Shown: positions 44,673-55,261, counted from the first letter of the stretch. The stretch: 64,000 bases of DNA from Flaccisagitta enflata (GCA_965153355.1 OZ231126.1:66030001-66094000); one strand, 5' to 3'. A program made the numbers and translations. Notes: generated by a model from the sequence alone, not told the origin.

Positions 44673-44889
44673 AACAAGGCCGGATACACGGCTACCCCAG
44701 TCGCGTGCGGGTGGGCAGGGGCCATATTTGAGATCAGTGGCATATTTGGGCAGGAGCGGTATAGCCAAAATCCCCATAAACGCCGAAAAAGTAAAGTGTG
44801 ATGGACCGACAGACCGACGGACCAACGGACGGACCAACGGACCGAGGGACTGACAAAGCGGGTTGTAGAGTCGCGTAGCACGCGACTAA
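44673..44889 (+). repeat. Family A element, intact 217-bp copy
   Basis: Head AACAAGGCCGGATACACGGC, TACCCCA, head word GTCGCGTGC (44700-44708), GGGTGGGCAGGGGCCATATT, GGGCAGGAGCGG, AACGCCGAAAAAGTAAAGTG, ACCGACGG/ACCAACGG units, GCGGGTTGTAGA, and tail hairpin GTCGCGTAGCACGCGAC (44870-44886) plus TAAA. Tail GCACGCGAC pairs exactly with the head word. Best full-length reference. Confidence 0.9.
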
Positions 44890-45328
44890 AGATTTGGTCC
44901 CTTTAAGTCACTTTTTAAAAATTTCTACATTATTAATAACAAAATTCTATCGAGATAGAATTTGTTGGTCCCCTTACTTCCATTTTACAATCGCGGGGTT
45001 CAACTGTATTTCCACACAGACAAAAGAAAAGACACACCATGGATATAACCTCAATGCCACCCATCTTGTCTCCCCCCCCTCCTCTTTTATTGGTTCCTGT
45101 GCCCACCTTTTTTTTCAAGACTTTTTATTACCTTCCTTACGATCTAAACATTGAGTCAATCTCCCTGAAATTATGTTCGGGTTTGTCCGCACCTCTGTTT
45201 ATATCCCCGGCCGTTGTCCTTCTCGATTTAAACATTGAGTCGTTTTCTCCTCTTTTCATGCAAACATTTCCAAAGGCATCGGTTGTGGGGCAAACGCAAT
45301 AAGATGAGGGGGGAAAAATGCTCCCTTT
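44890..45328. other. Single inverted-repeat end, otherwise no recognisable feature
   Basis: TCGCGGGGTTCAACTGTA at about 44993-45010 resembles the CAGTTGAACCCCGC ends at 62.8-63.0 kb and may be a remnant of the same TIR family. The rest has no gene. Confidence 0.4.
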
Positions 45329-45820
45329 TTGGGCAGCGGCCCTAAAAGGCCGATATCCTGTAGAACACAGCGGGGAATTTCGAGACATCCGTCCGTCCGT
45401 CTGTCTGTCTGTCTGTCCGTCCGTCCGTTCGTCCGTCCGTCCGTCCGTCCATCCGTCCGTCCTTCCGTCCCCCCCGTAAACCATCAAGGCCTCAAATTAG
45501 CCCTCCCAGGCCTCAATCTAGCCCTCTAGACCTCAAATCAGCCCTCTTGGCTTGAAATTAGCCTCCCCCATGCCTTTCAGTCCTCAAATCTGCCCTCCAG
45601 ATCTTCAATTAGCCTTCCAAGCATCAAATCAGCCCTCAAAACCTCAAATCTGCTCTCCAAGCATTAACTCTGCCCTCTAGCCCCCAAATATACCTTCAGT
45701 GGCCTACATCAGCCATCTAAAGCCTGAAATATGCCCCCTCAGGATGGACAGAGGGACGGACGTCTCGAAATTCCCCCCTGTGTTCTACAGGACATCGGCC
45801 CTTTAGGGCCGCTGCCCAAA
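45329..45820 (-). repeat. Family B2 foldback without head
   Basis: CTTTTTGGGCAGCGGCCC and AGGGCCGCTGCCCAAAAAG are symmetric ends. The arms include ATATCCTGTAGAACACAGCG and CCCTGTGTTCTACAGGACAT. A CCGT array and about fifteen 20-bp CCTCAAATCAGCCCTC units form the core. Both ends are tail-type, so the head was lost or never present. Confidence 0.8.
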
Positions 45821-46160
45821 AAGCTATCTAAGCCTCAATTTTTTGCTCTCAGTCATCTGACCTTTCAAGCCTTAATCCAGCTCTCTCAAGCCTCAAGTCA
45901 GCCCTCTCAAGCTTCCAATTGGCATTCTCAGGCCTTATATCAGCCTTCTTAGACTTCAGTTTAGGCTCTTGAAGGCCTTTAGTCAGCCCTCTATAGCATC
46001 TCATCCACTTCTTCAGGCAGGACTAACGAAAGTCCTCCTGTGTTCTACAGGAATTCGTCCCCTTCGGGGCTGCTGCCCTGCTTCCCCTCACTCCAATTCA
46101 CAATCACTCAAAGCAGGGCAACGGGTATCGCTGACCACATATTGCCCTTGGGCGACCTGT
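45821..46160 (-). repeat. Family B3 element, one arm missing
   Basis: Core of CAAGCCTCAAGTCAGCCCTC units, then the arm TCCTGTGTTCTACAGGAATT, CGTCCCCTTCGGGGCTGCTG, CCCTGC...GCAGGGCAACGGGTATCG, CTGACCACATATTGCCCTTG and GGCGACCTGTTA. The small hairpin GCCC/GGGC is the B3 head stem. Confidence 0.8.
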
Positions 46161-46552
46161 TATTTATTCTCATCAATCTTTCAGGGTCGGTAGATGATTT
46201 TGATCCGACGATATTCCTCCCCAGGCACTGTATATTGTTAAGTGATTTGAGTGGTACCAGCTGGAAACAGCTGTAAACAGCTTGAAATAGCGAAAAAAAG
46301 GTAGCCATTTTGCCGTTAGTTTAGATTTTCTTGATTGAATATTGATACCGTATCATCACCAGGCCAGGGTTTGGGCAATAGATACATTGTGAGAGGGAAA
46401 TCACTACAAGTCTTAGCAAAACAAAAGCTCTTGTTTTGTTACGATGAAAAATTGGGCACCATTTCCTGCTGACGGTAAAAAATTATGAATTTCCCGTGGT
46501 CAAAATTGATAGTGCAATGACATCAAGCTGTTGCCGAAAATTTCGAGCCAAC

Positions 46553-46553
<1 letters not shown>
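46161..46553. other. No recognisable feature
   Basis: About 390 bp. A GGTACCAGCTGGAAACAGCTG motif with repeated CAGCT at about 46252-46285 is the only local structure. Confidence 0.4.
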
Positions 46554-46603
<50 letters not shown>

Positions 46604-46623
46604 TGGTAGTGGTAGTGGTAGTG

Positions 46624-46665
<42 letters not shown>
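46554..46665. repeat. (GTA)n microsatellite with GGTAGT units
   Basis: GTA run interrupted in the middle by GTGGTA hexamers. Confidence 0.95.
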
Positions 46666-46701
46666 CGTCAGCTGGAACATTCGAGATATTTTTAGATACA
46701 G

Positions 46702-47467
46702 TACCCTGTGTTCAAAAGCAAGTGATACCAGCAAAACCTTTATTGCGCCTTAAGTATTCATTTTGAGAATTTTGGATTAGTTCTGCCTGAAAGCACATTA
46801 CCTACCATTTATTCATACAAAATTTCATAGCAGTGGCTCTAGCGATTGAGCTTCCACATAGTTATGCATGAATTGTGGATAAACCATTAGAAGATTCTTA
46901 AGATAATGATGGACTTACTTATGTAGCTTAAAATCAATGGCATTTTTAAATGAATCATGCAAAAATGGCCAGATTGGTCCAGAAAGCAGGATATGAGTTT
47001 CAGTTTACATATTTCCAGCCATTAATACCAAATCGCGGAAATTCAGGTGCAAAATCTTAATTTTTCTTTGATTTTTTAAAGTTTGAATAGGTTTTGCATC
47101 ACATTGCTAGTCATAAGGTTTCTAGTTTTCTCCAAAATATTGACAAATCAAATCATATGAAAAAGAAGGGTGAAATACTAACCATTCACGACCAATCTGG
47201 TGATTTTATCTCAATTCATGCAAAAATCACAAGGGTTTATTGATGTAAAACAGTTTAACAATGCAGTTTTTGAGCAAAATTCCTGGAAATTTCATGAATT
47301 TTCGAAAATTTTTGGAAGGTGAACTGCTAGACCCTGTGCAATGAAATTTTGCATGAATAAATGGTAGGTAATATGCTTTCAGATGAAACTAATCTGAATT
47401 TCTCAAAATGAAAACTTTATGCACAATAGAGGTTTTGCTGGTATCACTCGATTTTGAACACAGGGTA
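46702..47467. mobile_element. MITE family C, copy 2 (766 bp, TA ends)
   Basis: TACCCTGTGTTCAAAAGCAA and TTTTGAACACAGGGTA ends, with inverted arms of about 130 bp including CACATTACCTACCATTTATT against AATAAATGGTAGGTAATATG. Same length and architecture as 4614-5378; interiors have diverged considerably. Confidence 0.85.
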
Positions 47468-47824
47468 TATCCAAAATTTCAATCATGAAAAATTTCAGCG
47501 TTGAGCGAGGAGTTTTTGTTTATTTCGCTACAACGACGGATGTACTGATGTGCCTGGATGAACATGTATGGCAAATAATTTTGTCATGTTTGTCAATTGG
47601 ACTAAAGCAAGTCTAAAAGCTTATGTTGCAAGTTGTTCGAGCGGACATGGTAAAAAAATTGTCATCCCCTGGGCTCCTCGGAAACTGAGGCTGCCTCAAA
47701 TATTTCTATTTAACAATTTCTATTTATTTATTCTTTTTTGTAAAGTCGATTACATTCAAGTCAAAACTCCGTGACGATAAAAACGAGTAAAAAAAAAAGA
47801 ATAAAAAACTTCGTTCGTCCATGT

Positions 47825-47923
47825 AAACAAGGCCAAGAAGGCCAATAAGGTGCGCCGTGTGGATCGTCGAACGAATGCTTTACCGACTAACCAACCGACA
47901 GACCAAAAGACCAACGGACAAAG

Positions 47924-47975
<52 letters not shown>
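47825..47975 (+). repeat. Family A2 copy interrupted by (CT)n
   Basis: AACAAGGCCAAGAAGGCCAA, TAAGGTGCGCCGTGTGG, ATCGTCGAACGAATGC, ACCAACGGACAAAGCGACTC, then CT repeats (47932-47974) in place of the tail hairpin. Confidence 0.8.
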
Positions 47976-47978
<3 letters not shown>

Positions 47979-48131
47979 CCTTTTCCCGTCTATTCAAATT
48001 CTCTTGCACAATACACACCTCTTGAAGTTTCCCGTCTTCTTCAAGGGACAGACAATTGACAATGAGAGAGAATGTACCTGAGAATTAAGTTTTGTCAGTC
48101 GACATGATCATGCACGCAGCGAATTCCCAGT

Positions 48132-48397
48132 GCATTAGAGAAATCAGAAGCCACTCTTGAAAAAAGTTGTTCTATTCAAGCAAGTTATTAACTTTGCTCT
48201 CAAACGCGGTTCAACTTCAAAGAAACGGAAACTTCTTTTCGAAACGGAGCTGAAATAAACATGGACCACCAAAATAATGATAAACGAGGATAAAAACTGT
48301 TGGTGGTTTTTTGTTCGTCTATGTTAGATGCATATTTTCTGACTATTATCGCGGGAATTGATAACACTGAAAGAGTGGCTTCTGATTTCTCTAATGC
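48132..48397. mobile_element. Inverted-repeat element J (266 bp)
   Basis: GCATTAGAGAAATCAGAAGC...CACTCTT at the left and its exact inverse AAGAGTG...GCTTCTGATTTCTCTAATGC at the right, 27 bp each. Nothing is recognisable inside. No obvious target duplication. Confidence 0.7.
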
Positions 48398-48782
48398 TTT
48401 TGCTCAAAGATAAACTCAGAAGAGACATAGAAGTTGAAAAGAACCTGTCTACGATTGTCCAATTTCAAAGAAAAAAAAAGTTATATATAAGTCGACAAAA
48501 GATTTTCATTCTTTGAAACCTGCTTCTTGAGCAGTTCAATGCTCTCAATGAGCATGAGTCATCAAATGAACAAAATCAGAGAAAAAAAAAGAGAATCATA
48601 TGTAAAAAAATGTTCCATTCAGAAGCTGGAATCTGACGGATTAAACGCAAAAAAATCTCTTCATCATCCAGATTACGTTTGCATAAATTTCGATCGAGTG
48701 AATGAAATATCTTTTGATGGATCCTCTTTTTTTTCTGGAAATTTAAAAAGAGAAGGAAAAAAACAAGCGGAAGAGACAATGT

Positions 48783-48870
48783 CGCGTACACGACCAATAA
48801 ATCGAATAGTATTTACATGCAAATGGGCAGAGGCAGAAACGCTCAGTGATCACAATTTGGGCTGATAAAG
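48783..48870 (+). repeat. Family A head fragment
   Basis: GCGTACACGACCAATAAATC, GCAAATGGGCAGAGGCAG, AACGCTCAGTGATCACAA resembles the head of 24558-24650. It overlaps the end of a 112-codon frame, which argues against that frame being a gene. Confidence 0.55.
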
Positions 48871-48954
48871 TCTCATCCTACGGACCTACCCACCTCCATA
48901 GACCATCGTCCATACCCTCCTAAAAAGAAACCGTCTAAGACCGAATTGAGTCGT

Positions 48955-49512
48955 ACTATCTAGAGCATAAACATATCGACAAAATAGGGATTGGTTGACT
49001 TATTGTCATGAGTTTTATAAAAAAATCTTTTGAATGTATAAAATACCTAATATTACATCTGTAGGAAAAACAATAACCTGAGTAGCGATTTTCTAAGCAT
49101 TCTAGCAAGAATGTTCTGCGTGAATGCTTGGTAACTCTTCACTCCTTGAATGTAGTTTTTGATCATTTTCTAGCCAATTCCTTATCCTCACTTCAGCTTC
49201 CTTTGCGATGCCAATGACTCAATGAGGTTGAAACCAACCATGAAAATGTACAGCAAGTGATTGGCGTTTTATTAAAGACCGAGAAATAAGATGTTGAAAC
49301 CTCCTATCTATCTGAGAACCATTTTTCAATTGGAGTACCATTTCTGTTTTGCTTTTCAATTCTAAACGCTTTGAGCTGGAAAGATGCCGCTTGCAGCATT
49401 AGTTCAGAAATTTGAAGTAGTTTCAGAATCTCACCAATTTTAATTTCAATTTGTCATTTTTGATAGAGTTATTGCTCTAAATGCTTGCCGATATGTTTAT
49501 GCTCTAGATAGT
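48955..49512. mobile_element. Inverted-repeat element K (558 bp)
   Basis: ACTATCTAGAGCATAAACAT...ATCG at the left and CGATATGTTTATGCTCTAGA...TAGT at the right, about 25 bp. Interior AT-rich and noncoding. Confidence 0.7.
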
Positions 49513-49895
49513 GTAACAAAAAGATGACGCATTAAAATGATAAATTATGCACAATCCGACAATGCGATTCGATAGATTGATTGGAAATCTTGCGGCTCTG
49601 CTGCACACCTAAGTTTAACGCGCTATCTACAATGTAGATTGTACAATGTAGATTCTACATGTGTAGCATTCATGGTTTTCGTTGATCACATTCTTATGTA
49701 TGTCGACTTTTTTTCTCACCTCTCATTTGCTGCTTGATTGTCCTTTTTTCCCCTCAAGTATTCGTTCGTTTGCAGTTTACATCGATCGTCCTGTTTTCAA
49801 GTCTATGAAAAATTCAAGCAAGAAAATTGTCTAAATCAAGAATGATCAACATAGAATAAACACAGGAACGCTTTTGCAGTGACATTTCAATGGCT
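49513..49895. other. No recognisable feature
   Basis: Includes the small palindromic stretch CTACAATGTAGATTGTAC near 49626. No gene. Confidence 0.4.
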
Positions 49896-50405
49896 AACAA
49901 GGCCGAATACACGGCCTACGAAGTCGCGCGTGGGTACCGGGTGGGCAGGGGCGATGATTAAAAAAGCTCCTCAAGCACTTGGGCAGGAGCAGTGATGCGA
50001 CAAATGACCCTGAACGCCAAAAAAGCAGGCCTGTTTATTATTGAGTCCCCCCCAATGAGGGGGGGGGGATCAATGGGTTTGATGATGAAGAAAATCAAAA
50101 GGGGAAAAAAGAAGAAAAAAAGAAAATTTAGGGAAAATATAACTTTTGACAGTACTTAATCATAAAAAACTAGTTGGTATAACACAATTTAACACTATTC
50201 AAACCTTAACTACACTGTTTTTTTACTACATTGGGAAGTAAATCATAGATTTTAAATCACAACGTCGGGGAGAAGAAAATCAATGGCGGGGGGGGGGGAT
50301 CAAAAGCGATTCAATCATATACACCCCTGCAAAAAAGGCTAAGTGTTACAGACCGACGGCCGGATATATAACAGGTTATTGAGTCGCGTGCACGCAACTA
50401 AAAAG
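49896..50405 (+). repeat. Family A element with internal G/C-run insertion
   Basis: Head AACAAGGCCGAATACACGGC, AAGTCGCGCGTG, CCGGGTGGGCAGGGGC, TGGGCAGGAGCAGTGATG, AACGCCAAAAAAGCAGG, about 300 bp of sequence bounded by poly-C and poly-G runs (50030-50330), then GTTACAGACCGACGG and the tail GTCGCGTGCACGCAAC (50383-50398), whose stem has one A-C mismatch. Confidence 0.75.
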
Positions 50406-50459
50406 TTTACGAAAACGGGCGTAACAAATCCAGTCCAAGAGAAATGCAACAGAGTATTC

Positions 50460-50530
50460 CTAGATGCGTCCTAGTATTCATGCCTCTTCGTATATAATGG
50501 AGTCTCTGTCCATTCGTCCGTCGATAACTT
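50460..50530 (-). repeat. Family A tail fragment
   Basis: TAGATGCGTCCTAGTATTCA, TGCCTCTTCGTATATAATGG, GTCTCTGTCCATTCGTCCG. The hairpin appears disrupted by an insertion. Confidence 0.5.
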
Positions 50531-50876
50531 CATAAAGATCTACTGCTATTATATACAGCACCTTTTGATGTCCATAAGTCTATCCCTCCATCAGAACGTA
50601 TCGTCACCAGATGATAATTTCTTTGTTTTTTCTTAGATTACTTTTCCAATTAAATATGTTGACACCCTTTGGCCTCTTCTTAATTTCTCCTCGTGTGTTT
50701 TTTTTTTCATTCTCTGGATTGTTTTTTTCATCACGTCAGACTTTCACTTCATTTTTATATCCACGCCTTGCTTTTGATCTTTAACCTCATCTTTTACGCC
50801 CATTCTTCCCTTCTTTTTTCTTCTCCTCAGCCGCGATTTGAGATGATATTACGAAAATGATTATGAAGAGAGCTAC

Positions 50877-51452
50877 TACCTAGGACAAAAGTATTGCAAC
50901 ACATAGGTTATCAGTTCATTTAATCAGCAATACAAAGCAAAATGAGTCAATTCAGACAAATATGCGTTTCATGTGTCCACCCTGGGCCTAAATGACAGCT
51001 TCCATCTGCCTTAGTATTGATTAGTATAGCAATTTTAGGTAATCTGGTTTGACTGGTCTGCAAACTTTCTATGCAGTTTTTTCAACCTCGCTATTGATGT
51101 CACACGCACTTTTTGCTGCAGGTTCCTCATCTGACTGAGAATGTTTTCAATTGGATTGAGGGCAGGGAAGTTGCCAGGCCACCTCTGGGACATATTGGTG
51201 CTATTATCTATCTGCAAAATGTTGTAGATGGGTATTGAAAGAGACCAACATGATTTTTTATGATTTTCCATAAGCAACATTTTTATATTTTCTTGCGCCA
51301 TTTCTAAACAAATTGACCGAGAATTCTGAGATTGAGCAAGATTTGAAGAAAATTTGATGTAGATTAAGAATCTCATTAAGAAAAGGTCAAAATTCCTTCT
51401 CAAAACTGACTTATCTGAGTTTAAAGCTGTTGCAATACTTATGGCCTAGGTA
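50877..51452 (-). mobile_element. Deleted Tc1/mariner-type element (576 bp) with intact ends
   Basis: The left end TACCTAGGACAAAAGTATTG...CAACA and the right end TGTTG...CAATACTTATGGCCTAGGTA are inverted with two or three mismatches over 25 bp and carry TA at both outer edges. The interior encodes the C-terminal part of a transposase on the minus strand. Intact members of this superfamily are usually 1.2-2 kb, so more than half is deleted. Confidence 0.9.
51035..51403 (-). pseudogene. Tc1/mariner transposase C-terminal remnant
   Basis: A 122-codon frame inside the TIR element at 50877-51452. Residues 75-87 read WPGNFPALNPIEN, which matches the WPxxSPDLNPIEN signature around the last catalytic acid of Tc1-family DDE transposases; the glutamate (residue 86) is kept while the usual Pro-Asp-Leu is Pro-Ala-Leu. 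TSIARLKKLHRKFAD (102-116) fits the C-terminal helix region. The DNA-binding domain and first aspartate are absent, and the second aspartate is not recognisable. An intact protein would be about 340 residues, so this cannot be active. Confidence 0.85.
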
Positions 51453-51659
51453 GTATCTATCTATAATGGATTTATCGGATCATGAAGTGAACATTGAGCA
51501 GGAGGAGAGGCTAACTTAACAACTTAGCAACTAAGGAGAACAAGTTCGAGAAAATAATTGGGCCATGAAATGTTACCAAGTTAACTCAAAAGTAAAGAAG
51601 CAAAAAACATTTTGTTACTTGAAAGTTGAAACTTGGTATATTCGGAAGAAACAAGTAAT

Positions 51660-51783
51660 GCGGGGTTACATTATCGTCGCAGACGGGAGGGCAGGGGTAT
51701 ACAACCCCCTCCCCTTTCCACTCACACAAATTATCACAACCGGGATAAAAGATGTCTATCTATCTTCATCATCATCATCATCG

Positions 51784-51848
<65 letters not shown>

Positions 51849-51990
51849 TCCATCATCGTCACCATCATCATCATCAAAATAAAAATAATGAAAGGCTTAC
51901 ATGTTGTGTTTTGGCAAATATGCTTCATCAGGGTATGGTTTAAGTACAAGATAAAACAATATTTATCATCATCATCATCATCATCATCAA

Positions 51991-52026
<36 letters not shown>

Positions 52027-52045
52027 TACCATCATCATCATCGTA
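51660..52045 (+). repeat. Family A head fragment, then two (ATC)n arrays
   Basis: GCGGGGTTACATTATCGTCG, CAGACGGGAGGGCAGGGG and ACAACCCCCTCCCC match the A3 head side (51660-51740). ATC arrays follow at 51766-51866 and 51967-52045, separated by about 100 bp of unrelated sequence. Confidence 0.75.
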
Positions 52046-52564
52046 GTGAAAAGCTTTTTTATTCATGATCTTTCTCTTTTTTCATATTCCCATCCTCTTT
52101 CTTTGTCACTATCTTATGATGTCCTCCTGGCATCTTGGTTTTTGTTGTTGTTTACTCCCAATAAATGGCTTCCCACTTTTGTGAGTGGCTCTTTGTCATT
52201 TTCCCTTTCCCACATCTTCTTCTCTTCACCAATCTTACTCATTCGCCTCATTCCAACTTTCACACATCTTCTGATAAATGTAGTTAAGGGGAACTAATTC
52301 TCGTAGTGCCTTTATGGCTGTTTTGACCATGGGCAATCAATAGATTATGAACCGTCATTCTGTAAATGATGAGAGGTTTTCTTGAGTTGTTGAATTCCTA
52401 TAGCGCTCGAGAATCAGACCAACATGTAAAACGTCGAAGCAAAGTGTGGATTCATTGCAGTTGCTAAAAGCACAACACCGTACAGATGATATAGTCATCC
52501 AAACAAGCAGATTAAACAATGACAGCGCCAATTGTCGGAGTTCTTTCATAATTCTATCTTTGGT
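52046..52564. other. No recognisable feature
   Basis: About 520 bp of pyrimidine-rich then mixed sequence. No domain in the short frames. Confidence 0.45.
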
Positions 52565-52796
52565 GTGCCAGATTAATCTTACCGGCCGTCCCTCAATCTC
52601 ACTAAATTGTGGTAAAGACAACACAGATAACAATTTTAATCGGTTTTAGCTGTGCCAGATAGATATTTCCGACATTACTCAATCTCACTAGATTTTGGAA
52701 AAGTCAACACAGATAACGCTTTCAATCGGTTTTAGCTGTGCCACGTTGATCTTTCCGACTATACTCAATCTCAATAAATCGTGGAAAATGCAAAAC
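52565..52796. repeat. 87-bp tandem repeat, 2.6 copies
   Basis: Units begin at 52565, 52652 and 52738 with GTGCCA and share ACTCAATCTCACTA, GACAACACAGATAAC and AATCGGTTTTAGCT. The third unit stops after ATAAATCGTGGAAAA. Confidence 0.85.
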
Positions 52797-53013
52797 TGCA
52801 TAACTCTCTCTCTCTTTGACAAATACACCTCAACGTCGGAATCGAGTGCTTGTCTCTAGCTAATTACTTATTTCTGGTTCGTTGATTATTCATGAAATGC
52901 ACCTGATTTTCCCAATCCTCTTTTTACTCTCCCTCTGCTTCACTGTCTCGTGTAGTTTGTCTCCTTGTCTGTTGGACACAGACACGTACACACACGCCGT
53001 TAAACACTATCGC

Positions 53014-53042
53014 TCGCGCACACACACACACGCACGCACACA

Positions 53043-53091
<49 letters not shown>

Positions 53092-53110
53092 GCACGCACG
53101 CACGCACGCT

Positions 53111-53201
<91 letters not shown>

Positions 53202-53222
53202 GCACGCACAGACACACACACA
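53014..53222. repeat. (CA)n with CACG units
   Basis: CACACA blocks alternating with CACGCACG. The following 53223-53737 contains a poly-C run at 53278 and an ATC run at 53506-53525 but no gene. Confidence 0.95.
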
Positions 53223-53737
53223 TCTGCCGCAGAAATTCGATTCGTCCTGTAAAACGCTCCAGCAAATGCATGAGTTCCCCCCCCCCCCCATACTTGGTGA
53301 TTCATTCGTTCCATTTCTAGTTTGCTAATGTTTGCAAAATTTGGTGAGAAATTTCTCATTTTCCTACAAACTAATTCAAACGCCGTTTTATCTATGTTCT
53401 AGCTTTCTTTTTATCCACTGATGTGGTCAACTCTGTGACACAGTCAGACGGACGGAGGTGTTTCATCATCACCGTCGTAATCTTCGTCATTACTACCGTC
53501 ATCAATTCATCATCATCATCATCATCGCTATCTATTCATGGTCATTTCCACAATAAACCAGCCCAGCTAAAATTCATGATGTAACAGGCAAAAAAATTGT
53601 TTTTATTATGTCAATCTTTTTTTTTCATGATAGAAGCTGTTGTAACATATTACCAGGGATTCTGTGCCTAGCCAATATCCTTCATACTTAAAATTATGAT
53701 AGGCTATGTAGCAAAAAATAGGCCAAAATCACCCCCT

Positions 53738-54300
53738 TTTTTGGGCAGCGGCCCCAAAGGGCCGATGTCCTGTAGGACACAGGGGTGAATTTCCATACGT
53801 CCGTCCGTCCGTCCGTCCCCCCCCCCCGGAAGCTTCTCAAGCCTCTGAAATCCAGCCTCTCAGGCCTCAAATTTGGCCTCTTAGGCCTCAAATCCAGCCT
53901 CTCAGGCCTCAAATCCAGTCTCCCAGGCCTCAAATCCAGCCTCTCAGGCCTCAAATCCAGCCTCTCAGGCCTCTAATCCAGCCTTTCGGGCCTCAAATCC
54001 AGCCTCTTGGGCCTCAAATCCAGCCTCTCAGGCCTCAAATCCAGCCTCTTTGGCCTCAAATCCAGCCTCTCAGACCTCAAGTTCCCATTGAATAACATGG
54101 CAAATTGACAAAAAATTGAAAAAAATGCAAAATTCCCAAATGTGCCCTCTCAGGACGTATGGAAATTCACCCCTGTGTCTTACAGGACATCGGCCCTTTG
54201 GGGCCGCTGCCCTGCTCTCACTTCACTTCTTCAGCTAATCACTCTAAGCAGGGCATCGGGTACCGCTGACCATGTGCGATCCTTGGATGACTTGTTATGT
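53738..54300 (-). repeat. Family B2 element, complete with head
   Basis: Tail TTTTTTGGGCAGCGGCCCC, arm TGTCCTGTAGGACACAGGGG, a core of about twelve 21-bp CCTCAAATCCAGCCTCTCAGG units (53840-54090), inverse arm CCCCTGTGTCTTACAGGACA, then the head: CCTGCTCTC...GCAGGGCATCGGGTACCGC, TGACCATGTGCGATCCTTGG, ATGACTTGTTA. Confidence 0.9.
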
Positions 54301-55260
54301 CACACTGATGTCACACTCAAAACCACAATGAAAAAGATATCAAAAAATCATTAAGCCTACCCAACTGTTGATCATTTTTGTTTTATTGCAATTCCTTAAG
54401 AAGAACTAAAGATTCTATGGTGACCAGTTGTCATTTACTATGGAAAAATTTCACTTTTAGTTGATTTGTTTAAAATGATGATTTTTTCGGTTTTGACATA
54501 TAGTAATATAGTATATTTTAAATGATAATGTCTTAGGTATTATGGAAAATTTCTTTTTTTCCCCTTTAGTACAGACATAACCCAGGTTACATGCAAAATT
54601 TCAGACCTTAACGTCAATTCTAACTGGAAATATTGATTTTTGAAGAGAGTGACCTAATATGTTAACACCCTGTTACTCTAATGTTACTCTGAATATGATA
54701 AGAATTAACATAGTTGAACATATTTTTAGTATTAGAATATTTTTTTTATATAATCTAAAAGAATATCAAATTCTGAGCATAAGTTTCAAATTTCAAGCTA
54801 TTAGATGCAACCATTATGAAATTATAACATTTTTATGAATGTTGACGAATTCAGTCGCTTAATTTCCGCCAGTCTAGTTTATTGTGGAAACTGCCTCATA
54901 CTGTTCCAGTTTAGAACTATCGAATCGCAATGTCCCATTAATTGTTTGTTGATACTGGGGCTGGAAATGTGTGTTATAAACATGAACAGTTACACGGAGT
55001 CCAAAACTCCCACTAGAGAAAGAAGGTAATGGTAAAAAAATGACCTTGTTTATCAATCTTGCATTGCTAAAGAATTCTCTTACAATTTTAAATTTCATTT
55101 TCACTACAATACAATTTTTGGTGCAGAAAATTTAATTATTACAAAACTCAAGGGATCCATCCACTCACTTTTACTTTCCGCGGGCGTCTAATCTTTCAAA
55201 TTCCATTTAACACTTCTTTGTCAAGTTGCGGGAACCCACGTTTTGCTCATTGTTGTCATC
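54301..55260. other. AT-rich sequence without recognisable feature
   Basis: About 960 bp, the longest stretch here free of obvious repeats. The frames at 54835-55104 on both strands overlap each other and have no recognisable domain. A diverged unique or ancient-repeat region is the safest description. Confidence 0.45.
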
Positions 55261-55261
55261 A

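Noticed and set aside
44673-44889. Family A as a Helitron
   Set aside because: A 3' hairpin followed by CTAA resembles a Helitron end, but there is no 5' TC terminus, no consistent A-T target, and the hairpin touches the CTAA instead of lying about 10 bp inside. A very divergent form cannot be excluded.
48527-48865. 112-codon frame as a possible gene
   Set aside because: Its 3' part is a family A head fragment, and its composition follows local A-rich sequence. I see no domain.
53840-54090. 21-bp repeats as a coding heptad repeat protein
   Set aside because: The unit is the family B core and is equally degenerate at all codon positions, with related frames on several strands. It is a noncoding tandem repeat.
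53738-54300. Hammerhead ribozyme in the family B ends
   Set aside because: No CTGATGA and GAAA core pair in the right arrangement was found.
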